Shown here: positions 1 to 6,800 of the stretch, one piece after another
Layout of the letters: each line of letters begins with the position of its first letter
Numbering within the stretch: position 1 is the first letter of the stretch
NCBI GenBank assembly: GCA_036396755.1
Contig: DASWKG010000137.1
Location: 1 to 7,464 of the forward strand
Length of the DNA: 7,464 bases
From: DASWKG01 sp036396755
GTDB taxonomy: Bacteria > Actinomycetota > UBA4738 > CALAEC01
Direction: 5' to 3'
Position numbers and translations under genes: made by a program
Notes under the pieces: model-generated
Database searches by the model: none
What the model was told of the DNA's origin: nothing
What the model saw: only the letters and a program-made list of their open reading frames with translations

Positions 1-365
1 GCCGCCGCCTTCGCCGTCGCGAGGGAGACCGCGAGCACCGCGTTCGCGCCGAGCTTCGACTTGTCGGGCGTGCCGTCGAGGTCGAGCATCGCGCGGTCGA
101 CCTCGCGCTGGTCGAGCGCCTCCGCGCCGTAGAGCGCGGGCGCGATGATCTCGTCGACGTTGCGACAGGCCTGGAGGACGCCCCTACCCCCGAAGCGCGC
201 GTCGCCGTCACGCAGCTCGAGCGCCTCGTGCTCGCCGGTGGACGCGCCCGACGGCACCGCGGCGAGCCCGAGGGAGCCGTCGGCGAGCAGCACGTCGGCC
301 TCGACCGTGGGGTTGCCGCGCGAGTCGAGGATCTCCCGCGCGCGGATGCGTTCGATGTGGGGCAT
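1..365 (-). CDS. eno: Enolase (2-phosphoglycerate dehydratase), N-terminal part, truncated by window edge
   Basis: Enolase interconverts 2-phosphoglycerate and phosphoenolpyruvate in glycolysis; it is cytoplasmic and Mg-dependent. The 121 complete codons visible carry the enolase N-terminal signature: REILDSRGNPTVE at residues 10-22, the mobile loop SGASTGEHEALELRDGD at 39-55 whose Ser42 belongs to the metal-binding catalytic loop in known enolases, and LDGTPDKSKLGANAVLAVS at about 96-114. Spacing matches the family from residue 1, supporting the ATG at 363-365. The family is usually about 430 residues, so roughly 300 lie beyond the left edge. A weak GAAGG lies 4 nt before the ATG, and a TAATAT hexamer ends 10 nt before it, so the transcript may have almost no leader. 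The gene follows the EamA transporter on the same strand after 165 bp; eno near mazG and mfd is a known actinobacterial arrangement. Nothing in the visible part looks degenerate. Confidence 0.97.
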   Translation of the reverse strand, partial: MPHIERIRAREILDSRGNPTVEADVLLADGSLGLAAVPSGASTGEHEALELRDGDARFGGRGVLQACRNVDEIIAPALYGAEALDQREVDRAMLDLDGTPDKSKLGANAVLAVSLATAKAA

Positions 366-375
366 CGGACCTTCG

Positions 376-381
376 ATATTA
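376..381 (-). promoter_or_regulatory. Putative -10 element for eno
   Basis: Read on the minus strand this is TAATAT, five of six matches to TATAAT, in otherwise GC-rich DNA. It ends 10 nt before the eno ATG, so a start point 7 nt downstream would leave a leader of about 4 nt. No TTGACA-like -35 is visible 16-18 nt upstream. The gap behind it and the possible terminator for the transporter make an independent eno promoter plausible, but this is inference from sequence only. Confidence 0.4.
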
Positions 382-392
382 CGGCTTCGATG

Positions 393-405
393 CCCCGAGA
401 CGGGG
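393..405. repeat. Short perfect inverted repeat upstream of eno
   Basis: CCCCG, loop AGA, CGGGG: a 5-bp perfect GC stem with a 3-nt loop, just upstream of the proposed eno -10. It is followed on the plus strand by ATTTCTC, too weak a T run to call a terminator. Short GC hairpins occur easily in DNA this GC-rich, so significance is uncertain. Confidence 0.3.
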
Positions 406-406
406 A

Positions 407-480
407 TTTCTCACGCAGCTCCGCGCCCGGCTCGTCCACGCGCTCTTCGCTGCCTACCGCCACGGTGGGTAGCTGAGAAA
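407..480. other. Potential three-way-junction fold in the transporter-eno gap
   Basis: This 74-nt stretch can close as a compact three-way junction. P1 is TTTCTCA (407-413) with TGAGAAA (474-480), a perfect 7-bp stem that includes A/T pairs. P2 is GCAGC (415-419) with GCTGC (449-453), with an inner GCGC (423-426)/GCGC (440-443). P3 is CTACC (454-458) with GGTAG (468-472). Only single unpaired bases, 414 and 473, join P1 to the others, and P2 abuts P3 directly. The complement forms the same helices, so the strand is undecided. It is not a tRNA: there is no T-arm and no TTCRA. It may be part of the transporter's 3' UTR, a regulatory RNA, a protein-binding DNA site or chance. Confidence 0.3.
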
Positions 481-530
481 ACGTGATGGGGGCCTGCCGG
501 GGGGCCCTCGAGCCGAGCCGGCGGGCTCGG
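478..530 (-). terminator. Possible terminator downstream of the EamA transporter gene
   Basis: Immediately after the transporter stop, the minus strand can form a hairpin with a perfect 7-bp stem, CCGAGCC/GGCTCGG (arms 513-519 and 524-530, 4-nt loop). A second GC hairpin follows, with arms around 489-494 and 503-508. Six bases later comes a run of four T on the minus strand (complement of 478-481). The T run is short and offset from the stem, so this is a weak intrinsic terminator at best; a Rho-dependent or absent terminator is possible. It would separate the transporter transcript from eno. Confidence 0.35.
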
Positions 531-1460
531 TCAGCCGGCAGGGAGCGGGCGGACCTCGTCGGCGGCCCCTCGACTTCTCCGGCCCCCGCGCTCGGCTCCA
601 CGGACGCTTCCCTTGGAAGCCAGCGTGGCCACTCCCCCTAGCACCAGCACCACCCCCGCCCACTGCACGGGCGCGAGCCGCTCCGAGAAGATCAGGTAGG
701 CCCACAGCACGGTCGACATCGGCTGGACGAGGAGGAGAACGCTCGTCTCGAGCGCCGGGAGCCGGGGCAGGGCCCACGAGATGAGCAGCCAGCCGATCAC
801 CTGGGCCGTGACGGCGAGCGCGACCAGCCATCCGTGCTCAGGCCAGGACGGCACGAGCGAGAACTCCGAGTCGAAGACGAGGCCGACCCCGAGCGTGCCG
901 ATCGCGGCGCCGATGGTCGCGTCGAGCAAGGGTCCGGCCGGTGGCACGAGCTTCCGGTTCGACGCGCGAAGGAGCAGGAGGAACCCGGTGTACATCAGCG
1001 AGGTGAGGATCCCGAAGATCACCCCGGCGCCCGGGTTCTTGCCGAAAGCGGCGTCGCCACCCAGGCCCGACATCAGGACGACGCCCGTGAAGACAACCGG
1101 CACCAGCAGGAACGCCAGCTTCGTCGGCCGCTCGCGGAAGAGCGCCCACGCCGCGAACCCCACGAAGACCACCTGCACGTTCCCGAGGACGGTGCCGAGC
1201 CCGGCGCCGATGTCGCCGATCGCGCGGTGCCAGAACGCGAAGTCGACGGCGAGGAACAGCCCGGCCGCGTACGCGAGACGGCGCTCCTTCGCCGAACGCG
1301 TGTCCTTGCGGCGGAAGGCGAGCCACACCACCACCAGCGGCGGGATCGCGTAGGCGCAGCGGAAGAACGCGGCCGTGTCGGGGGAAACGCCGGCGAGGCG
1401 AACGAAGATCGCCGAGAACGAGATGGCGACGACGCCGGCGAGCGCGAGGAAGTGGATCAA
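531..1460 (-). CDS. EamA-family (DMT superfamily) transporter, 10 transmembrane helices
   Basis: A 309-residue membrane protein made of two EamA repeats (about residues 4-131 and 145-282), the usual drug/metabolite transporter build. Hydrophobic segments fall near 4-21, 29-48, 63-79, 86-107, 115-131, 145-164, 178-195, 211-229, 238-258 and 266-282, ten helices in all. Typical family features are AISFSAIFVRLAG in helix 1 and FRERPT and FSERLAP after helices 4 and 9. Members usually export amino acids, other metabolites or drugs; the substrate cannot be read here. The C-terminal 27 residues are charged and probably cytoplasmic. The start is a TTG only 4 nt after the mazG stop; no ATG or GTG fits, there is no clear ribosome-binding site, and helix 1 begins at once, so translation is probably coupled to mazG. 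This gene interrupts the mazG-eno neighbourhood known from mycobacteria. Confidence 0.9.
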   Translation of the reverse strand: MIHFLALAGVVAISFSAIFVRLAGVSPDTAAFFRCAYAIPPLVVVWLAFRRKDTRSAKERRLAYAAGLFLAVDFAFWHRAIGDIGAGLGTVLGNVQVVFVGFAAWALFRERPTKLAFLLVPVVFTGVVLMSGLGGDAAFGKNPGAGVIFGILTSLMYTGFLLLLRASNRKLVPPAGPLLDATIGAAIGTLGVGLVFDSEFSLVPSWPEHGWLVALAVTAQVIGWLLISWALPRLPALETSVLLLVQPMSTVLWAYLIFSERLAPVQWAGVVLVLGGVATLASKGSVRGAERGGRRSRGAADEVRPLPAG

Positions 1461-1464
1461 TCGA

Positions 1465-2322
1465 TCACGCGTCGCGGGCGGCCCGGAACCGGCGGATCAG
1501 GTCCTCCTCCGGGAGGTCCTCGAGGCGGACGCCCTCGGCCTGCGCCGTCGCCTCCATCGCCTCGAACCGCCTCACGAACTTGCGGATGGTCGTGCGCAGC
1601 GCGCTCTCGGAGTCGACGCCGAGCTTCCGCGCGAGCGCGGTGACGGCGAACAGCACGTCGCCGACCTCCTCCTCGAGCGCGTCCTTCGCCTCGCCCTCGC
1701 GGTCCTGCCCCTCGTGCGCGCGCGCGGCCTCCTCCAGCTCGTCCAGCTCCTCGCGCACCTTCCCCACCGCGCCGGCCAGCTCGGCCCAGTCGAACCCGCG
1801 GCCGGCCGCACGGCGCTGGATCTTCTGCGCGGCGAGGAGCGCGGGGAGCGCCTTCGGCACGCCCTCGTCGACGGCGTGCTCGCCCTTCTCCTCGACCTTG
1901 ATGCGCTCCCAGTTCGCGTACACGGCCTCGGGCGTATCGGCGGAGACGTCGGCGAAGACGTGCGGATGGCGACGGATGAGCTTCTCGACCGTGCCCTCGG
2001 CGACGTCGTCGATGTCGAAGTCGCCGGCGTCGGCGGCCATCTGGGCGTGGAAGACGGCCTGGAGCAGCACGTCGCCGACCTCGTCGCGGATGCGCTCGGG
2101 GTCGCCGTCCTCGATCGCATCGAGCAGCTCGTAGGCCTCGTCGAGCATGTGCCGGCGAAGCGAGGAGTGGGTCTGGGCGACGTCCCAGGGGCAGCCGCCG
2201 GGGCCGCGCAGGCGCGCGATCACGCGCACGAGGTCGAGCAGGCGGGCCCCCTCGCGACCCGCGGGTACCGGCCCGGTGGGCACGTGGTCGAGCGGGTTGG
2301 GGGTTCCTCGGACCTCGCTCAA
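1465..2322 (-). CDS. mazG: Nucleoside triphosphate pyrophosphohydrolase MazG (two MazG domains)
   Basis: MazG hydrolyses (d)NTPs to NMP and pyrophosphate, cleaning damaged or non-canonical nucleotides from the pool and, in E. coli, affecting ppGpp levels. From the chosen start the protein has 285 residues; E. coli MazG has 263. Domain 1 holds GGCPWD (42-47) followed by the metal-binding helices DEAYE (61-65) and DEVGDVLLQ (80-88), then RRHPHVFAD. The linker ALPALLAAQKIQ precedes domain 2, with EELDELEEA (191-199) and EEEVGDVLF (217-225). Both domains keep the acidic residues expected for Mg-dependent catalysis. The TTG at 2320-2322 was chosen because it starts 25 bp after the upstream stop with a GAGGGA 10 nt before it. 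A GTG at 2385 would overlap the upstream gene by 38 bp, and a GTG at 2283 is also possible; all precede the conserved region. It lies 4 bp from the transporter gene. Confidence 0.95.
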   Translation of the reverse strand: MSEVRGTPNPLDHVPTGPVPAGREGARLLDLVRVIARLRGPGGCPWDVAQTHSSLRRHMLDEAYELLDAIEDGDPERIRDEVGDVLLQAVFHAQMAADAGDFDIDDVAEGTVEKLIRRHPHVFADVSADTPEAVYANWERIKVEEKGEHAVDEGVPKALPALLAAQKIQRRAAGRGFDWAELAGAVGKVREELDELEEAARAHEGQDREGEAKDALEEEVGDVLFAVTALARKLGVDSESALRTTIRKFVRRFEAMEATAQAEGVRLEDLPEEDLIRRFRAARDA

Positions 2323-2347
2323 ACGCGCTCGATCCCTCGACGCTCTC

Positions 2348-2803
2348 TCACGCCGCCGATCGTAGCGCGCCGTCCACGATGGCACGCCCGTCGATCGGCT
2401 CGTCGAGGGAGACCGTGACCGCCTTCAGCAGCGCGATGTCGATGCAGACCTCCGCGCCGGGTCGGCGCCCCTCCGAGAGCGTGATCACGATCTCATCCTT
2501 GCGGTACCGCACGTCGACGGCGGCCAGCCCGTAGCAGTCGGGGGTGCCGCCGTAGAACGAGAGGCGCACCGTGTCCTCGTCGATCACCTCGCGGCCGTCC
2601 CAGGGCTGGGGCCGCGCGTCGAGCAGGCCCGGCTCGGGGGTCACCTCGGTCGGCCGCGGAGACGCGTTGGGGTTCGGAGACGGGACCGTCGTGCCCACGG
2701 GCTCGTTGGGCCCCGGCTCCGGGGCGGCGCCCGGATCGACGCGTCCGCCGCACGCAGTGGCCGACAGCCCGAGAAGGAGCACGAGGGTCGTCGCGCGGAT
2801 CAC
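2348..2803 (-). CDS. Small lipoprotein with a C-terminal two-cysteine domain, function unknown
   Basis: A 151-residue protein. Residues 3-17 form a lipoprotein signal peptide with a short hydrophobic core and lipobox-like SATAC, giving lipid-anchored Cys18. A proline-rich, low-complexity linker (about 22-67, PEPGPNEP, PSPNPNASPRP) follows, then a compact domain (about 68-146) starting WDGREV with FYGGTPDCYGL and AEVCIDIALLKAVTVSLDEP. Cys90 and Cys120 could form a disulfide outside the membrane. I recall similar WD...PPCY...CIEIA..KAV..LDEP domains in small exported actinobacterial proteins of unknown function; this is from memory, not a search. The start is a GTG, the only common start codon that keeps a full signal peptide; the best SD-like GGAGGG is 18 nt away, too far to be convincing. 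It lies 38 bp after the foldase gene and 25 bp before mazG, so it is probably in the same operon. Confidence 0.8.
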   Translation of the reverse strand: MIRATTLVLLLGLSATACGGRVDPGAAPEPGPNEPVGTTVPSPNPNASPRPTEVTPEPGLLDARPQPWDGREVIDEDTVRLSFYGGTPDCYGLAAVDVRYRKDEIVITLSEGRRPGAEVCIDIALLKAVTVSLDEPIDGRAIVDGALRSAA

Positions 2804-2822
2804 GATCGGTAGGACGGCTCGC

Positions 2823-2849
2823 CCTCCGGGGAGGTTCCCCGCTACGGGG
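2823..2849 (-). repeat. Two adjacent GC hairpins spanning the foldase stop codon and the gap to the lipoprotein
   Basis: On the minus strand CCCCG-TAG-CGGGG (2837-2849) forms a 5-bp stem whose 3-nt loop is exactly the foldase stop codon TAG. Three bases later CCTCC-CC-GGAGG (2823-2834) pairs the only strong SD-like GGAGG in the gap with a CCTCC, although a 2-nt loop is tight. The two could affect termination, mRNA processing or initiation at the lipoprotein gene, or be a by-product of high GC. Confidence 0.3.
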
Positions 2850-3819
2850 TGACCTGCGGCCCGGGCTCGGGCGTGGTGGCGGTGCGCGGCACGACCTGGC
2901 CGGCGTCGTCGTCGTACACGCCGTAGCGCGGGTTCACGCGGATCTCGGCCCCGCCCGCCTGCTCGAGCAGCCACTCGACGAAGACGTCGCCGCTGCGCTC
3001 GCCGATCAGCTGGGCGCGCGCCTCCTCGAACGGCGTGACCTCGCGCGCCTTCACCCAGATCACGTGGAACCCGAACTGGGTCCGGACCGGCGCGCCGATC
3101 TCGCCGACGGGGATCTCGAGCGCCGCCTGCGCGAACGGTCCGACGAAGTCCGCCGCCGGCCGCTCCCCCAGCTCCCCGCCGCTCTCCGCCGACCCGGGAT
3201 CCTTCGAGAAGCGCGCCGCGAGCTCGGCGAAGTTCTGCGGGGTCGCGTCCTCGTAGATCTGCTGCGCGCGCGCCCGGTCGTCGACGAGGATGTGCGCGAC
3301 GTCGACGGTCGCGAACTCGGGCAGGCGAGCCTCGTAATCGGCGCGCAGCTCGTCCTCGGGGATCTCCTCGGCCACCACGCGCTCGGCCACGCTCTGGCGG
3401 AGGAGCTGCGCCCCCACCAGCTCCTTCACCTCGGCCTGGGTGAGCCCCGAGTCGGCGAGCTGCTTCCGGAACGACTCCTCCCCGCCGAGCTGCTCGATCT
3501 GCTGGTCGAACAGCGCGTCGAGCTGCTGCTCGTCGACCTCGAGGTCGTTCTCGAGCGCGTAGCCGTCGATCAGCTCCTGGTGGATCAGGAAGGTGAGGAG
3601 CTGACGGACGACCTCCTGCCGCTGCCGCTCCCCCTCCCCGCCCGCGGGCAGGTCGGTGAACTGCGGCCCCGCGAGAACGAAGTCGACCCGCTGGACGAAC
3701 TCCTCGTTCTCGATCTTCGCGCCGTCGACGACGGCGGCCGCGGTCTCGAACGCGCCGCACGCCGGAAGCGCGAGGGCGCCGGCCGCGACCAGCGCGAGGA
3801 GACGCTTGGAGGTGAGCAC
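2842..3819 (-). CDS. Lipoprotein peptidyl-prolyl isomerase / foldase (SurA N-terminal and parvulin domains)
   Basis: A 325-residue exported foldase, comparable in build to PrsA of Gram-positives. Residues 5-20 form a signal peptide ending in lipobox LPAC, so Cys21 is the likely lipid anchor and the protein acts on the outer face of the membrane. Residues about 28-165 are a SurA-like helical chaperone domain (VDGAKIENEEF, LIHQELIDGYALEND). Residues about 172-260 are a parvulin/PpiC domain with AHILVDD (His175), SKDPGS (Asp207), GGELGE and FGFHVI (His252), which match the conserved parvulin positions. The tail continues with NPRYGVYDDDAGQVVP and a proline-rich end. It should isomerise peptidyl-prolyl bonds and help fold secreted proteins; clients are unknown. 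The GTG start lies 10 nt after the mfd stop. TAGAAT, overlapping that stop, ends 7 nt before the GTG, so the gene may also have its own leaderless promoter. Confidence 0.92.
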   Translation of the reverse strand: MLTSKRLLALVAAGALALPACGAFETAAAVVDGAKIENEEFVQRVDFVLAGPQFTDLPAGGEGERQRQEVVRQLLTFLIHQELIDGYALENDLEVDEQQLDALFDQQIEQLGGEESFRKQLADSGLTQAEVKELVGAQLLRQSVAERVVAEEIPEDELRADYEARLPEFATVDVAHILVDDRARAQQIYEDATPQNFAELAARFSKDPGSAESGGELGERPAADFVGPFAQAALEIPVGEIGAPVRTQFGFHVIWVKAREVTPFEEARAQLIGERSGDVFVEWLLEQAGGAEIRVNPRYGVYDDDAGQVVPRTATTPEPGPQVTP

Positions 3820-3826
3820 GGGCGCG

Positions 3827-3832
3827 ATTCTA
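3827..3832 (-). promoter_or_regulatory. Putative -10 element for the foldase-lipoprotein-mazG-transporter genes
   Basis: TAGAAT on the minus strand, five of six matches to TATAAT, whose first three bases are the mfd stop codon TAG. It ends 7 nt before the foldase GTG, which would place transcription start at or one base before the start codon. No -35 is obvious in the mfd coding sequence upstream. The identical hexamer precedes mfd itself. Confidence 0.4.
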
Positions 3833-6800
3833 TCCGCTGCCCGCGGCGACGGCCGCCTCGGGGGGCGCGGCGGCCCGCTCGAGCCGCAGGCGCACCCACG
3901 CGGGAAGGCCCGGCCCCATCTCGCGGGGCGGCGGGGTGAGGTTCAGCGTCCTGGTCGTCGCGTGGTAGGCGGCCTCCTCGGGCAGGTCGTCGCCGACCGT
4001 CACCGGCCGCACGCGGATCTGCTCGCGGTAGGTGGAGACCTCCTCGACCCCGAGGTGGAGCGCCGCGATCCGCAGCCGCGCCAGCTCGATCAGGGTCTCG
4101 GCCTGCTTCGGGAGCGGGCCGAAGCGGTCCTCCGCCTGCGCGCGCGCGGCCTCCAGCTCGTCCTCGCCCGACGCCGACGCGACGCGGCGGTACAGCTCGA
4201 GGCGGAGCGACTCCTGCCCCAGGTACTCGACCGGGATGAACGCCTTCACGGGAAGGTCGATCCGCACGTCGCGCTCCTCCTGCATCGGCTCGCCCTTCAG
4301 CTCGGCGACCGACTCGGCGAGCAGGCGACAGTACGTCTCGAAGCCGACGGCCGCGATGTGGCCCGACTGCTCGGCGCCGAGGAGGTTGCCCGCGCCGCGG
4401 ATCTCGAGGTCGCGCGCGGCGATCTTCAGGCCCGAGCCGAGGGCCGTGTAGCGGCTGATCGCGGCCAGGCGCTCGTGCGCCTCCTCGCTCAGGTGGTCAC
4501 GCGAGCGGAAGAACAAGTACGCGAACGCGCGCTCGGCCGAGCGTCCCACGCGGCCGCGGAGTTGGTAGAGCTGCGCGAGGCCGAGCTTGTCGGCGCGCTC
4601 GATCACGAGGGTGTTCGCCGTCGGCACGTCGAGGCCCGACTCGATGATCGTCGTGCACACGAGCACGTCGGCGTCGCCGGCCCAGAACGCGAGCATCGAC
4701 TTCTCCAGCTGCGACTCGTCCATCTGCCCATGGCCGACGACGACGCGCGCCTCGGGGATCGCCTCGGCGATCTTCGCGGCGGCGCGATCGATCGTGCGGA
4801 CGTCGTTGTGCACCCAGAACGCCTGCCCGCCTCGGCGAAGCTCCCGGCGCAGGCCCGCGAGCGCCATCTCCCGGTCCCACGCGCCGACGTAGGTGAGCAC
4901 CGCCTGACGGTCCTCGGGCGGCGTATCGACGACGCTCAGCTCGCGGATGCCCGACATCGCCATCTCCAGCGTTCGGGGGATCGGCGTCGCGGTCATCGTG
5001 AGCACGTCGACGGACACGCGCAGCTTCTTCAGGCGCTCCTTGTGCGCGACGCCGAAGCGGTGCTCCTCGTCGACGATGATGAGGCCGAGGTCATTGAACT
5101 TCACGTCCTGCGACAGCAGACGATGCGTCCCGATGATCACGTCGACCTTCCCCTCGGCGAGGTCGGCCATGACGGCCTTCTGCTCCGCGGGCGAGACGAA
5201 GCGCGAGAGCATCGCGACACGGGTCGGGAACGGCGCGAACCGCTCCGAGAACGTGACGTGGTGCTGCTCGGCGAGGATCGTCGTCGGGACGAGCACCGCG
5301 ACCTGCTTGCCGTCGGCCACCGCCTTGAACGCCGCGCGCACCGCGATCTCGGTCTTTCCGTAGCCGACGTCGCCGGTGACGAGCCGGTCCATCGGACGGG
5401 CGATCTCCATGTCGCGCTTCGTGTCCTCGATGGCCGTGAGCTGGTCGGGCGTCTCCTCGTGCGGGAACGCGTCCTCCAGCTCGCGCTGCCACGGGCCGTC
5501 GGCCGAGAACGCGTGGCCCTCGGCCGCCATCCGCGCCGTGTAGAGGCGCACGAGCTCGCCGGCCATGTCGCGCAGCGCGCGGCGGACGCGCGTCTTCGTC
5601 TTCACCCAGTCGCTCGAGCCGAGGCGGTGGAGGCGCGGCTCCTCGCCCCCGCTGTAGCGATCGACGATGTCGAGCTGGTCGGCGGGCACGTACAGCCGAT
5701 CGCCCTTCGCGTATTCGACGAGCAGGTAGTCGCGCTCGGCGCCGGCGACCGCGCGGCGGACCATGCCCTGGTACCGGCCGACGCCGTGCACGCGGTGGAC
5801 GACGTAGTCGCCGGCCGTGAGGTCGACCGCGAACTCCCCCGCCGGCCTCCCCGCGATGCGCGGCGCCTCGTGGGCCGAGCGGCGCCGCCCGAACAGGTCG
5901 TCCTCGCCGACGACCGCGAGGCGGCCCTCGTCGAACACGAAGCCCGCGACCGGGCCCTCGGCGATCTGCGGGTCGGGGGTCGCGCCGGCCCGGGTGAGCA
6001 CCTCGACCGCGCGTTCCAGGCTCCCGCGGCCCTGCGCGGAGGCGGCCACCCGGTGGCCGTCGGCCGCGAGCGACGCGGCCCGAGCGGCGACGGCCGCCGC
6101 ATCGCCCGCCTCGGCCCACGGCACGATGCCGAGGTCGGTCCCCTCGGCGAGCTCGGTCAGCTCGAGCCGGGGCCGCGCCCCCCAGGCGGCGTCCGGCCCC
6201 ACGAGCAGGGATGGCCCACCCCAGCCGATCGCGTCCGCCAGGCCATCCGACTCGCGCGCCGCGGCCTCGGCACGCTCGCGAACCCGGCGCGACGACGCCA
6301 GCACGATCCACGCGCCCTCGGGAAGGAGGTCGGCGAGGAGCGGCGCGTCGTCGTGGATCAGGTAGGCCGCCTGCTCCATCCCCTCGAAGAAGAGGCCCTC
6401 GGAGAGACGATCGAGCAGCTCGCGGAACCGGTCCTTGCGGCCCGGGAGCAGCTCCCGCGCGCGTTCGCGCACGGACTCGTCCGGGAGCAGCTCGCGCACG
6501 GGGTGGACCTCGACCCGCTTCGCGGGGCCGGTAGAGGTCTGCGAGGAGGGGGAGAACTCGCGGATCGCCTCGATCTCGTCGCCGAAGAAGTCGACGCGCG
6601 CGGGCCGAGCGCCGGCGCCCGGGTAGACGTCGACGATGCCGCCGCGCATCGCGAACTCGCCCCGGTGCTGGACGAGGTCGGTGCGAAGGTAGCCGAGGGA
6701 GGCGAGCCGCTCGGCGAGGTCGTCGGGCGCGAGCCGCCCGGCGCCCGCCTCGAGCGCGAGCGGGTCGTTCGCGCCCAGCGTCGGGACCACCCGCTGCACC

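Noticed and set aside
407..480. A tRNA, suggested by the 74-nt length and a perfect 7-bp closing stem
   Set aside because: On both strands there is no T-arm with TTCRA, no proper 5-bp anticodon stem with a 7-nt loop, and the second arm is far too long.
366..533. A fluoride (crcB-type) riboswitch upstream of eno, considered because such riboswitches are known upstream of enolase genes
   Set aside because: The conserved core and pseudoknot segments are not recognisable on the minus strand. A GTGATGGGG run on the plus strand points away from eno and lacks the rest of the motif.
2323..2385. Extended mazG start at the GTG at 2385
   Set aside because: It would overlap the lipoprotein coding end by 38 bp and add an Arg-rich stretch unlike MazG proteins. 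The TTG at 2322, with a GAGGGA upstream, is simpler, although not proven.
145..2418. Several open frames of 80-350 codons opposite eno, the transporter and mazG
   Set aside because: They are low-complexity Arg/Ala/Pro/Ser-rich shadows of well-supported minus-strand genes.
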